From Carideicomes alvinocaridis (GTDB lineage Bacteria; Pseudomonadota; Alphaproteobacteria; Rhodobacterales; Rhodobacteraceae): DNA of 64,000 bases. Every line of letters begins with the position of its first letter. Position 1 is the first letter of the stretch. Below are positions 16,171 through 24,206 of the stretch, piece after piece. The position numbers and the translations under genes were made by a program. The stretch spans positions 1 to 64,000 of the forward strand of contig SRJI02000010.1 of assembly GCA_005473895.2 (NCBI GenBank), given 5' to 3'. The notes under the pieces are model-generated. The model searched no databases, was not told where the DNA came from, and saw nothing but the letters and a program-made list of their open reading frames with translations.

Positions 16171-17367
16171 TTGCTGATCTTCGGTCTCGGTCTCGCCATC
16201 GTGGCGGCGCTGGCCTGGGTGGCCCTGCGCCCCGTCCCGGTGCCGGTCGAGGTGGCCGCGGTGACCCGCGGGCCCATGGAGGTGACGGTGGATGTGGATG
16301 GCGTCACCCGGATCCGCGAGGTCTGGGAGGTCTCGGCGCCGATCGCGGGCACCGCGCTGCGCTCGCCGGTGCGGGTGGGCGACAGGGTCATCGCCGGCGA
16401 GACGCTGGTGGCGGTGGTCGAGCCCGTCTCGCCCAGCCTGCTGGACGAACGGACCCGCATGCAGGCGGAGGCCGCCGTCCACGAGGCCTCGGCCGCGCTC
16501 GCGGTAAGCGAGAGCCAGCTACGCCAGGCGGAGGAGGACCTGGCCCATGCCCAGAGCCAGTACGAGCGCGCCAAGGCACTGGTCGAGCGCGGGGTCGCCT
16601 CGCTGGTCCAGCTCGAGGACGTGACCCAGACCCTGCGCATCAAGGAGGCCGCCCGCGACGCCGCCGCCTCGGCGCGCACCATGGCGACGGGCACGCTGGA
16701 GCGGGCACGCGCCGCGCTGATCGGGCCGGAGACCGGCGAGGCCCCCGGCGAGAGTTGCTGCGTGAGGATCATGGCGCCGGCCTCCGGCCGGGTGCTGTCC
16801 ATCGACCGGGTCAGCGAGCGGACGGTACTGGCCGGCGAGCGGCTGCTGAGCATCGGCGACCCGCAGGACCTGGAGATCGCGGCCGAGCTGCTGTCGCGGG
16901 ACGCCGTGCAAGTGCCCGCAGAGGCGTCCGCGCATGTCCTCCGGTGGGGTGGGGCGGGTGACCTCTCTGCCCGGCTGAGGCGGATCGAGCCCTCCGCCCG
17001 GACCGAGGTCTCGGCTCTCGGCATCGAGGAGCAGCGGGTCGATGCGCTGTTCGACCTGACCGATCCGCCCGAGGCGCGCCGGGGGCTCGGGGACGGCTAT
17101 GCCGTGAGGCTGCACATCGTCATCTGGTCCGCGCCCTCGGTCCTGCGGGTTCCGGTGGGCGCGATCTTCCGCGAGGGCGGGGATTGGGCGACTTTCGTGC
17201 TGCGCGACGGGCGGGCCAGCCTGACGCCGCTGGAGCTCGGACGCCGCAACGACCGGGAGGCGGAGGTGCTCTCCGGGCTGGAGGAGGGGGACGAGGTCAT
17301 CCTCCACCCGGGAGAGACGGTCGCCGACGGTGTCCTCGCCACCCTCAGCGCCCATGAGACGCCCTGA
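16171..17367 (+). CDS. HlyD-family periplasmic adaptor, apparent 5' frameshift
   Basis: A 398-aa adaptor subunit: N-terminal helix (IFGLGLAIVAALAWVAL), barrel-sandwich strands (VEVAAVTRGPMEVTVDVDGVT, VRVGDRVIAGETLV), a Glu/Gln/Ala-rich hairpin coiled coil (about 85-175), then the second lipoyl half (CCVRIMAPASGRVL) and a beta-barrel domain. The frame opens only with TTG at 16171. An ATG at 16151 reads MHRRTRL, then hits TGA at codon 9; one extra base near 16170 would join it to the adaptor frame and give a normal N-terminus. Either TTG is used or there is a frameshift. It works with the two preceding genes. Confidence 0.8.
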   Translation: MLIFGLGLAIVAALAWVALRPVPVPVEVAAVTRGPMEVTVDVDGVTRIREVWEVSAPIAGTALRSPVRVGDRVIAGETLVAVVEPVSPSLLDERTRMQAEAAVHEASAALAVSESQLRQAEEDLAHAQSQYERAKALVERGVASLVQLEDVTQTLRIKEAARDAAASARTMATGTLERARAALIGPETGEAPGESCCVRIMAPASGRVLSIDRVSERTVLAGERLLSIGDPQDLEIAAELLSRDAVQVPAEASAHVLRWGGAGDLSARLRRIEPSARTEVSALGIEEQRVDALFDLTDPPEARRGLGDGYAVRLHIVIWSAPSVLRVPVGAIFREGGDWATFVLRDGRASLTPLELGRRNDREAEVLSGLEEGDEVILHPGETVADGVLATLSAHETP

Positions 17368-17438
17368 TCCGGCAGGTCGGGGCGGGAGCTGTGCGACCGG
17401 TGGCGCCCGGGGTCCGGGTGCCAGCGAAGCCGCGTGGC

Positions 17439-17585
17439 CGGTTCCTTCGTCTCCATTACCACGGCGGGGGACGCACCGTCGAATAGCTGCGAGGCGTTGC
17501 CCGGAGTGATGACGCCGCCCTCGGGGATCTCCAGCCCGTTCTCGTGGACAGGCTTCAGCGAGACCGTCGAGTAGCGCTGGTCGTG
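17439..17585 (-). pseudogene. thiolase (acetyl-CoA acetyltransferase) remnant
   Basis: On the minus strand a 49-codon stretch reads like the middle of a FadA/AtoB-type thiolase. It has a KPVHENG segment followed by EGGVITPGNASQLFDGASPAVVMETKE; the family consensus here is GGTVTAGNASxxNDGAAAVVLM. The catalytic Cys and C-terminal His/Cys regions are absent nearby. It lies in the gap between the HlyD gene and the nitroreductase gene and is probably a relic of an old deletion or rearrangement. Confidence 0.55.
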
Positions 17586-17677
17586 CCCGAAGGACCAGCC
17601 ATCATGTGGCTGCTGTCCCTCCCGTTGCCCGCCCACGCCCCGCACAAGCCACCCTCCCTGCGTCCGCGTCACCCCGG

Positions 17678-17719
17678 ATGACCGCCGTCAATGCCGGGCC
17701 TGCGGCAGCAGCCCATCCT
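17678..17719 (+). promoter_or_regulatory. FNR-type promoter of nitroreductase gene
   Basis: ATGA-CCGCCG-TCAA at 17678-17691, 22 bp, then CATCCT at 17714-17719. Predicted start near 17726; GGAGG and the ATG at 17743 follow directly. Confidence 0.65.
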
Positions 17720-17742
17720 CGGGGCAGGATTGGAGGTTTCCC

Positions 17743-18405
17743 ATGTCGCAGAACGCATCTCTTCCCCCTCACGTCGCCCTGTCCCGGCGGACCCTGCTCG
17801 CCGGGGCCGCGCTCGGGCTGGCGGCGGCCCCCTTGCGCCAAGCCGCGGCCGCGCCGGAGACCGAGATGACGGTCACCGAAGCGCTGCGCCAGCGCCGCTC
17901 CACCCGCCGGTTCTCCGACCAGCCGGTAGAGCCCGCGCTGGTGGCGGAACTGCTCTGGGCGGCCTTCGGCGTCAACCGCCCGGAGACCGGGCTGCATACT
18001 GCCCCCTCGTGGCACGGCGCGGCCGACAGCATGATCCACGTGGCCTCGGCCGACGGCGTGTCGGTCTACGAGCCCGAGCGCGACACTACCCGGCAACGAC
18101 ATCCCGGCGACATCCGGCAGAGCCTCTCGCCGCAGCCCTTCGTCGCCACGGCGCCGATCTGCCTGCTGCATATCTCCGACCTGCGCCGGCTCAGCGCGGC
18201 CGAGGACGAGAGCCAGAGACCGCTCTACGCCCAGATCGACGCCGCCATCGTCGCGCAGAACGTCTATCTCTTCGCCGCGTCACGGGGGCTCGGAACCTGC
18301 CTGGTGGGGGGGATGGACCGCCCGGGCATCACCGCGGCGCTTGGGCTGGAGGCGCACGAATACGTCGCCTTCGTCCAACCGGTGGGCTGGCCTGCACAGG
18401 GGTGA
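17743..18405 (+). CDS. Tat-signalled nitroreductase family protein
   Basis: A 220-aa protein with a twin-arginine signal (LSRRTLLAGAALGLAAAP, cleavage probably after AAA near residue 37). The mature part has the nitroreductase pattern: ALRQRRSTRRFSDQPV (FMN phosphate site, RRSxRxF), LLWAAFGVNRP, and the C-terminal ASRGLGTCLVGGMDR. It should bind FMN in the cytoplasm before Tat export as a folded enzyme. This architecture (SagB/ThcOx-like small nitroreductase with a leader) suggests a periplasmic oxidoreductase; the substrate is unknown. FNR-type promoter and GGAGG upstream. Confidence 0.85.
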   Translation: MSQNASLPPHVALSRRTLLAGAALGLAAAPLRQAAAAPETEMTVTEALRQRRSTRRFSDQPVEPALVAELLWAAFGVNRPETGLHTAPSWHGAADSMIHVASADGVSVYEPERDTTRQRHPGDIRQSLSPQPFVATAPICLLHISDLRRLSAAEDESQRPLYAQIDAAIVAQNVYLFAASRGLGTCLVGGMDRPGITAALGLEAHEYVAFVQPVGWPAQG

Positions 18406-18722
18406 CACCCGAAGGCCGAGCGCCATCGGTTCGCCTTGGCCGGGCGCCGCGCAGGTGAGCCCCCGCCGCTGCTTGTCGCACGCATTGCCTCGTCCGCGAT
18501 TTGCGGGGGGTGACAAATCCGGCTGGTCGGGCAAAATCTCGGGCGGAGAGCCGATATCCGCGGGCCCGCCCCGCAGGTCCGGCCGGAACCGAGGAGAGCG
18601 ATACGCGTGACGACGGGCAAGCGAGTTTCCCCGACCAAGCCTATTCGCGGTGACCGGGTGCCGAGCGCCGGTTCGCCGGGGGAAGGGGCGTCAAAGAGGC
18701 CCGTCGGGAGCGGCACTTCGGG
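18406..18722. other. 317-bp gap before the metal ATPase
   Basis: No gene recognised. It holds a dyad ATTTG-N10-CAAAT at 18499-18518. There is no FNR-type box, unlike the other gaps in this block. Confidence 0.4.
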
Positions 18723-20639
18723 GTGAGGCCGCGACGGGAGAATGACGGCCGCGCGAAGGGGGGTCCCGCAGGGTGGCTATATACGGTCGGCCTCACCACG
18801 GCCCGCCTGAAATCCGCCGTGCTGGTCCTGTCCGCGGCCGGGCTCGTGGCGGGTCTCGCGCTTCAGCTTGCCGGGCGGACGGAATTGGCGGGCCTCGTCT
18901 GGACCGCGGGCGTCGTGCCGGCACTTGTCGCGCTGCTGGCCGAAATCCTGCGCGGCATCGGGCGCGGCGAAGCGGGGCTTGATATCGTCGCCGTGCTGTC
19001 GATGAGTGCTGCGCTCGCCTTCGGCGAGACGCTGGCCGCCGCGGTGGTGGCGGTGATGTATTCCGGCGGCACCCTGCTGGAAAGCTTCGCCGAGGGTCGG
19101 GCCCGGCGGGAGATGCACAATCTGCTGGCACGGGTGCCCCGGTCGGCCACCCGCCACCGCAATGGGGGACTGGAGGAGATCCCGCTGGACCAGATCGCGA
19201 TGGGCGACCGGCTCCTGATCCGGCAGGGCGAGGCGATCCCGGTGGACGGGCATATCGCCTCCGACGTGGCTTTCGTGGACAGCTCCGCCCTGACCGGGGA
19301 ATCCCTGCCGGTGCGGCTAGCCCGCGGGGACGAGGCGATGAGCGGGGCGACGAATGCCGGCGAGGCCTTCGACCTGATCGCCTATCGCCCCGCGGCCGAG
19401 AGCACCTATGCCGGGATCGTCCGGCTGGTCGAGGACGCCCAGCGCTCCAAGGCGCCGATGTCGCGGCTCGCGGACCGCTGGTCGCTGGCCTTCCTGGCGC
19501 TGACCCTGGCCATTGCCGGCGCCGCCTGGGCGATCACCGGCGACGGGGTGCGGGCGGTCGCCGTGCTGGTGGTCGCCACGCCCTGTCCGCTGATCCTGGC
19601 CGTGCCGGTGGCGCTGGTGGCGGGCCTGTCGCGCGCGGCGCGCTTCGGCGTGCTGATCAAGGGGGCGGGTGCGCTGGAGGCGATGGCGCGGATCCGCACG
19701 CTGGTCCTCGACAAGACCGGCACGCTGACCGAGGGACGCCCGCAGATCGAGACGATCGACATCGCGGGCAGCCTGCCGGAGGCCGAGATCCTGCGGCTGG
19801 CCGCCGCGCTCGACCAGGCGTCGAAACACCCCGTGGCGCAGGCCATCGTCGGCGCGGCCCGGGCCCGCGCCATGGCGCTGCCCGTGCCCTCCGGCGTGGC
19901 GGAATCCCCCGGCGAAGGGCTGGTCGGGCGGGTCGACGGTCACCTGGTGGCGGTCGGTGGCGTCGGTTTCGTGCAGGCCCATGCCGGAGCGGCGGCCGAG
20001 GGCGAGGCCGGGCTGGCCGCCGGATCGCTGCGGGTCGCGGTGGCCGTGGACGGGCGGATGGCCGGGGGCCTGGTCATGGCCGACAGGCTTCGCGACGGGG
20101 CGCGTGCCATGCTGGACGGCCTGCGCGACCAGGGCGTCGTCCGCATCCTGCTGGCCACCGGCGACCGGGCCGAGGTGGCCGAGCGCGTGACCGCGGGGCT
20201 TGGCCTCGACGGGGTGCGGGCCGGACTGACGCCGGATCAGAAGGTGCTTCTCGTCCTGACGGAGCACCGGAACGGCCCGGTCATGATGGTGGGTGACGGG
20301 GTGAACGACGCGCCCGCCCTGGCCGCCGCCGATGTGGGGGTGGCGATGGGCGCGCGGGGGGCTGCGGCCTCGGCCGAGGCGGCGGATGTGGTGATCCTCG
20401 TGGACCGGCTGGACCGTCTGGGCCACGGGATGGAGATCGCCCGCGCCGCCCGCCGCATCGCGCTGGAAAGCGTGGTTGCCGGGATCGGCCTGTCGGTCCT
20501 CGCCATGATCGCCGCGGCGCTGGGCTATCTCAGCCCGGTGCAGGGAGCGCTGCTGCAGGAGGTGATCGACGTCGCCGTGATCCTCAACGCGCTCCGCGCC
20601 CTGCGTGTCGGCCGGACGGCGCCTGCTGCGGCCACGTGA
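18723..20639 (+). CDS. P1B-type heavy-metal-translocating ATPase (TPCP motif)
   Basis: A 638-aa inner-membrane pump with no N-terminal CxxC metal domain. Landmarks in order: six N-terminal helices, actuator loop SSALTGESLPV, ion motif ATPCPLILAVPVA, phosphorylation site DKTGTLT, nucleotide-domain SKHPVAQA (the HP locus), hinge GDGVNDAPAL. TPC instead of CPC/CPH/SPC places it outside the classical Cu/Zn/Co pumps, near the less characterised P1B group with TPC. The ion is therefore uncertain. GTG start at 18723. Adjacent to, but apparently not inside, the FNR-box series. Confidence 0.85.
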   Translation: MRPRRENDGRAKGGPAGWLYTVGLTTARLKSAVLVLSAAGLVAGLALQLAGRTELAGLVWTAGVVPALVALLAEILRGIGRGEAGLDIVAVLSMSAALAFGETLAAAVVAVMYSGGTLLESFAEGRARREMHNLLARVPRSATRHRNGGLEEIPLDQIAMGDRLLIRQGEAIPVDGHIASDVAFVDSSALTGESLPVRLARGDEAMSGATNAGEAFDLIAYRPAAESTYAGIVRLVEDAQRSKAPMSRLADRWSLAFLALTLAIAGAAWAITGDGVRAVAVLVVATPCPLILAVPVALVAGLSRAARFGVLIKGAGALEAMARIRTLVLDKTGTLTEGRPQIETIDIAGSLPEAEILRLAAALDQASKHPVAQAIVGAARARAMALPVPSGVAESPGEGLVGRVDGHLVAVGGVGFVQAHAGAAAEGEAGLAAGSLRVAVAVDGRMAGGLVMADRLRDGARAMLDGLRDQGVVRILLATGDRAEVAERVTAGLGLDGVRAGLTPDQKVLLVLTEHRNGPVMMVGDGVNDAPALAAADVGVAMGARGAAASAEAADVVILVDRLDRLGHGMEIARAARRIALESVVAGIGLSVLAMIAAALGYLSPVQGALLQEVIDVAVILNALRALRVGRTAPAAAT

Positions 20640-21078
20640 GCGGGGGCCCGGTGGCCGGGCAGGGCCGAGGCTCATAGGCTGGCGCGGCACCTGACCGATG
20701 GATCGTGCCGTCCCCGGTCCTGTCCCACCCTCCCGATTCAGGGCTTTGGCCCCCCGCCACACCCCTTCACCCGCCAAGACGATCATCAGGCAGGGCGAAG
20801 CCGGAGCTTTGCGGCGTATGCAAGGAGAGACCGCCGAGGCCGTGGGCGGACAAGTCGCGTCAGAGCTACGGTCCGATGACGCGGCAAAGGCCTTGTTCGG
20901 GTTGGCCCCTACGCTGTCCGCCTGCAGCCCGACGATCTTCCGTCACGCACATTCGACAGCGCCATGTTCGGCGGAAGTCCTGGGCAAGAAAATCCCCGGC
21001 CTGCGCGAGGCGGGCCGGGGAGGAAGATCATCACCTGAACGCGGCGATCAACGCCGGTCCGGTTGTGCGGAGCGACTA
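20640..21078. other. 438-bp gap between metal ATPase and aldo-keto reductase
   Basis: No coding region recognised on either strand. The right end contains the terminator of the convergent aldo-keto reductase gene. Confidence 0.4.
20984..21020 (-). terminator. terminator of aldo-keto reductase gene
   Basis: Read on the minus strand: CCCCGGCC, 11-nt loop, GGCCGGGG, then ATTTTCTT. A strong GC stem followed by a T-rich tract about 60 bp past the stop of the aldo-keto reductase gene. Confidence 0.65.
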
Positions 21079-21939
21079 TCAGGCCGCGCCGCTGTAGACC
21101 GGGAACACGCTCGCGTCGCCGTAATCCTTGGCGGTGATGCCCTTGAGCGTTTCCATGTCCGCGTCGGAGATCTCGAAGTCCACGTCGGCATTGGTCTTCA
21201 TGTGATCGGGGTTCGCGGTCTTGGGCAGTGCCAGCAGGCCCAGTTGCAGCACGTAGCGGATGCAGAGCTGCGGCACGCTCACGTCGTAGCTGGCAGCGAT
21301 GTCCTTGATTTCGCTGTTCTCGAGGATCTTGCCGTGGCCGATGGGCGAGTAGGCCTCGACGAGCATGTCGTTCGCCCTGGCATGTTCGATCAGGTCGAAC
21401 GGCGTGTTGCCGACATGGGCGAGAACCTGGTCGATCATCGGCTTGACCGATGCGTTCTGCAGCAGGTTGTCGAGGTCTTCCTTCTGGAAGTTGGACACGC
21501 CAATCGCGCGGACCTTGCCCGCGTCGAGCGCCTCTTCCATCGCCTTCCACGCCGCGAGGTTGCCCTCGAAGAAGCGGTCCTCGCCACCGAACTGGTCCCA
21601 GGGCTGCGGGCTGTGGATCACGAGGAGGTCGATGTAGTCGAGGCCGAGCGTCTCGAGCGATCCCTCGATGGCCGCCTTGGCGCCCTCGTAATCCTTCACG
21701 CCCGCGTCGAGCTTGGTCTGCACGAAAAGCTGGTCGCGCGGGACACCGGAGGTGCGGACACCTTCGCCGACGCCGCGCTCGTTGCCATAGGCCTGCGCCG
21801 TGTCGATGTGGCGGTAGCCGATGTCGATGGCGGCCTTGACCGCATCGGCGACCTTGTCGTCGTCGATCATCCAGGTGCCGAGCGCCAGTTGCGGAATCTC
21901 GACGCCGTTGGGAAGGGTCTGTGTCTCTTGCAGGATCAT
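21079..21939 (-). CDS. aldo/keto reductase
   Basis: A 286-aa NADPH-dependent TIM-barrel reductase. The catalytic tetrad is visible: D in IDIGYRHIDTAQAYGNE, Y in the same AYGNE, K in QTKLDAGVK and H in LLVIHSPQPW. The C-terminal KTANPDHMKTNADV is the cofactor 2'-phosphate region (usually IPKSxxxxRIxxN). It reduces aldehydes and ketones such as methylglyoxal or quinone-derived carbonyls. An ATGAG-N5-CTCAT palindrome lies upstream (22064-22078), shared with other genes of the cluster, so the LysR regulator probably controls it. Confidence 0.9.
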   Translation of the reverse strand: MILQETQTLPNGVEIPQLALGTWMIDDDKVADAVKAAIDIGYRHIDTAQAYGNERGVGEGVRTSGVPRDQLFVQTKLDAGVKDYEGAKAAIEGSLETLGLDYIDLLVIHSPQPWDQFGGEDRFFEGNLAAWKAMEEALDAGKVRAIGVSNFQKEDLDNLLQNASVKPMIDQVLAHVGNTPFDLIEHARANDMLVEAYSPIGHGKILENSEIKDIAASYDVSVPQLCIRYVLQLGLLALPKTANPDHMKTNADVDFEISDADMETLKGITAKDYGDASVFPVYSGAA

Positions 21940-22063
21940 GATGATCTCCTTTCTCGGTTCGGCCCCCGGGGGGGCCTGAGTGTCTGCGGCGGGGCCGCTG
22001 GGTGTGAGCGACAGATAAGCGGTGGAGGGCGGTGCGATAATCGAAGCTGAAGTCCACTCGCTG

Positions 22064-22078
22064 ATGAGCCCAGCTCAT
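22064..22078. promoter_or_regulatory. putative LysR-type operator (AKR promoter)
   Basis: ATGAG-CCCAG-CTCAT inside a longer perfect dyad TGATGAGC/GCTCATCA (22062-22080). It fits the T-N11-A LysR box. It is 125-140 bp upstream of the aldo-keto reductase start; related sites occur at 24186, 25156, 25806 and 25853. Confidence 0.55.
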
Positions 22079-22228
22079 CAATAGGTGCGGTCCTGGGGCA
22101 CGCGCGGGACCCGGGCCGGTGACGCGACAAACGCCGCCGGGCGACACGCCCTGCCCGTGGATGGGACAGGGCGCGTCGTCGTTTCATGTCGCGTGGACCG
22201 GCGCGCGATGGGTCGGCCCCGGAGGCGA

Positions 22229-22624
22229 TCAGCCTTCGTAATCGGAGTCCGAGACTTTCTCCATCCAGGTCACGGGCGTGCCGTCGATGCTTTCCTGGAT
22301 CGCGATATGGCTCATCGCGGTCTCGGGAGCGGCGCCGTGCCAGTGCTTCTCGCCGGCGGGGAACCAGACCACGTCGCCCTGCGTGATCTCCTCGATCTCG
22401 CCGCCTTCGCGCTGCACGCGGCCGCGACCGAATGTGACGATCAGCGTCTGGCCGGCCGGGTGGGTGTGCCACGCGGTGCGCGCGCCCGGCTCGAAGGTCA
22501 CATGCGCGCCGCTGGTGCGACCCGGCTCCTCGGCCTGGAACAGCGGGTCAATGCGGACGGTGCCGGTGAAATAATCCTCGGGCCCGGGGTTGGAGGGCGC
22601 GCTGCCCGAACGAATGACTTTCAT
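22229..22624 (-). CDS. cupin domain protein, cytoplasmic
   Basis: A 131-aa single cupin barrel. Motif 1 is [22 protein letters not shown] (two His as metal ligands) and motif 2 is [16 protein letters not shown] (Glu/His). The arrangement matches small manganese cupins annotated as (R)-mandelonitrile lyase-like. The ATG at 22622-22624 was chosen because homology begins there ([10 protein letters not shown]). It lies 20 bp after the stop of the NADP oxidoreductase gene on the same strand. It has a secreted paralogue at 25227-25685. Confidence 0.85.
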   Translation of the reverse strand: MKVIRSGSAPSNPGPEDYFTGTVRIDPLFQAEEPGRTSGAHVTFEPGARTAWHTHPAGQTLIVTFGRGRVQREGGEIEEITQGDVVWFPAGEKHWHGAAPETAMSHIAIQESIDGTPVTWMEKVSDSDYEG

Positions 22625-22644
22625 GGGTCTCCTTTCCCTGCGTC

Positions 22645-23280
22645 TCAGCGCAGCTTGTCGAAACGGTATGTGAGGGCGGTACCGCCAGGCTGGCCGTAGG
22701 CCAGTTCGGCGGTGACCATGGCGAAGGGTTCGGCGAAGCGCGCGGTGCGCAGCGGACCGCATTCGAGCGGCGCGTAGCCGATGTCGGCGATCAGCGTGCC
22801 GGCCACCTGCTTGGCACCGTCGTCGTCACCGTAGACCATGAGGTGCGGCCGGGGCTCCCGGTCCTTCCGGGCAAAGACGGGATCGAAGGCCTCCGACGGG
22901 CTGGTGTTGAAACACGCCACCCAGCGGGCCTCTGGGCGCAGGCGGGCCAGCTCTTCGGCGCCCGACGTGGTGGTGCCGAGGACCAGTTCGGTGTTGCTTT
23001 CGTTGAGGGGCACGCAGCAGTTCAGGACGACCTGACCGGACATGTCCCCGGCCTGGTCCAGCACGTCGTCGATGCGGGACCAGTGGACCGAGAGCAGGAT
23101 CGCCTCGGCGCCGACGACGGCCTCGGAGACACTGGCATGGGCGCCGCCGGCCTCGCTGGCAAGGCGCTCCAGCTTCGCGGTGCTGCGGGAATACGCAAAG
23201 GTGACGTCATGGCCGCAGGCGGCCCAGAGACGGCCCAGCTTGGCACCCATCAACCCCGATCCGAGAATGGCGATCTTCAT
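22645..23280 (-). CDS. NADPH-dependent F420 reductase-like oxidoreductase
   Basis: A 211-aa Rossmann protein starting [26 protein letters not shown] (GxGxxG) with SRSTAK after the second strand, as in NADP-binding proteins of the F420-dependent NADP reductase family (PF03807). A later [13 protein letters not shown] segment corresponds to the family's KAFN region. These organisms generally lack F420, so the real partner is probably a flavin or small carbonyl substrate. It precedes the cupin gene and probably shares its transcript. Confidence 0.8.
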   Translation of the reverse strand: MKIAILGSGLMGAKLGRLWAACGHDVTFAYSRSTAKLERLASEAGGAHASVSEAVVGAEAILLSVHWSRIDDVLDQAGDMSGQVVLNCCVPLNESNTELVLGTTTSGAEELARLRPEARWVACFNTSPSEAFDPVFARKDREPRPHLMVYGDDDGAKQVAGTLIADIGYAPLECGPLRTARFAEPFAMVTAELAYGQPGGTALTYRFDKLR

Positions 23281-23337
23281 GTCGGTCTCCTTCCGTTCGG
23301 CGATCCGGCGGGGCGGCAGGGCCCCGCCGGACGGGTC

Positions 23338-24099
23338 CTAGTCGGCCCGGTTCTCGAAGACGTCCCGGGCCACCGGCATCGCCGAGAAGACCCTGGGCCA
23401 GCCGGCATAGTAGGCGAGGTGCGACAGCATCGCGCCTGCCTCCTCCTGGCTCAGGCCGTTGTCCATGGCGCGGTTCAGGTGGAAGGTCATCTGCTCGGGC
23501 TGTCCGGCCGCGATCAGCGCCGCCACGGTGACGAGGCTGCGATCGCGCGGCTCCAGCGCCGGACGCAGCCAGAGGTCACGGAAAAGCACCTGCTCGGTGT
23601 TGTCCACTACGCCCTGGCTGACGTCGCCGTAGTTGCCTTGCACGTTCTCCTGGCGGGCAGCCTCGGCTTCCTCGTCGAGCGGCAGGAGATCGGCCTCCAC
23701 CGCCGGAAGGTCCTCGGCACTCACGCCGCGCGCCTCGAAGACCGGCGCGGCGGCCTCGGCGGCGGCCGTCGCGTTGCCCCAGCCGGTGTAGAAGGCAAGG
23801 TGGGTGATCGTCTCGGAGATCTCGGCCGGTGTCACGCCTGCGTCGAGCGCGAGAGCCACGAACCGGCCGAGCTCCTCGGTCTCGTGGCGGGTCATCAGCG
23901 CGGCAAAGGTGACGAGGCCGCGGTCGCGCAGGGACAGCGCCTCGTCCGTCCAGACGGAGCCGAAAAGGTTCTCCTCGGCGTAGGCTTCAAGCGCCGGGGC
24001 GACCTGGCCGACCGCGTCGGGCAGGGTCCGGGCGGGATCCTGGGCCGCGGCGGTGGTGGCCGCCAGGGCCAGGGCGGAGGCGGCGATACGGGTCTTCAT
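23338..24099 (-). CDS. exported tandem carboxymuconolactone decarboxylase family protein
   Basis: A 253-aa protein with a signal peptide (MKTRIAASALALAATTAAAQ, cut after AAA). It contains two AhpD/CMD-like halves: LRDRGLVTFAALMTRHETEELGRFVALALDAGVTPAEISETITHLAFYTGW and RDRSLVTVAALIAAGQPEQMTFHLNRAMDNGLSQEEAGAMLSHLAYYAGWP. The AhpD redox CxxC is absent in both halves, so it is not a classical peroxiredoxin reductase. With two cupins and the AKR nearby, it probably handles a reactive lactone, quinone or other electrophile in the periplasm. Confidence 0.85.
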   Translation of the reverse strand: MKTRIAASALALAATTAAAQDPARTLPDAVGQVAPALEAYAEENLFGSVWTDEALSLRDRGLVTFAALMTRHETEELGRFVALALDAGVTPAEISETITHLAFYTGWGNATAAAEAAAPVFEARGVSAEDLPAVEADLLPLDEEAEAARQENVQGNYGDVSQGVVDNTEQVLFRDLWLRPALEPRDRSLVTVAALIAAGQPEQMTFHLNRAMDNGLSQEEAGAMLSHLAYYAGWPRVFSAMPVARDVFENRAD

Positions 24100-24185
24100 C
24101 GGAAACTCCTTCCGGTGGGTTGCTCGTATCCCATGATCTGGCCCGTGAGCGGCGTAACTTAATGCCCGGGTGGATCACGCCACTC

Positions 24186-24200
24186 ATGAACGGGCCTCAT
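24186..24200. promoter_or_regulatory. putative LysR-type operator (CMD promoter)
   Basis: ATGAA-CGGGC-CTCAT, one mismatch from the ATGAG-N5-CTCAT pattern, about 90 bp upstream of the CMD gene and just past the LysR stop. A wider inverted repeat GGCCCGT (24140-24146)/ACGGGCC (24190-24196) overlaps it. Confidence 0.5.
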
Positions 24201-24206
24201 TACTCG

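Noticed and set aside
18499-18518. ATTTG-N10-CAAAT dyad as an FNR or metal-regulator operator of the P1B ATPase
   Set aside because: It does not fit the TTGA-N6-TCAA pattern, occurs once, and no matching regulator is nearby.
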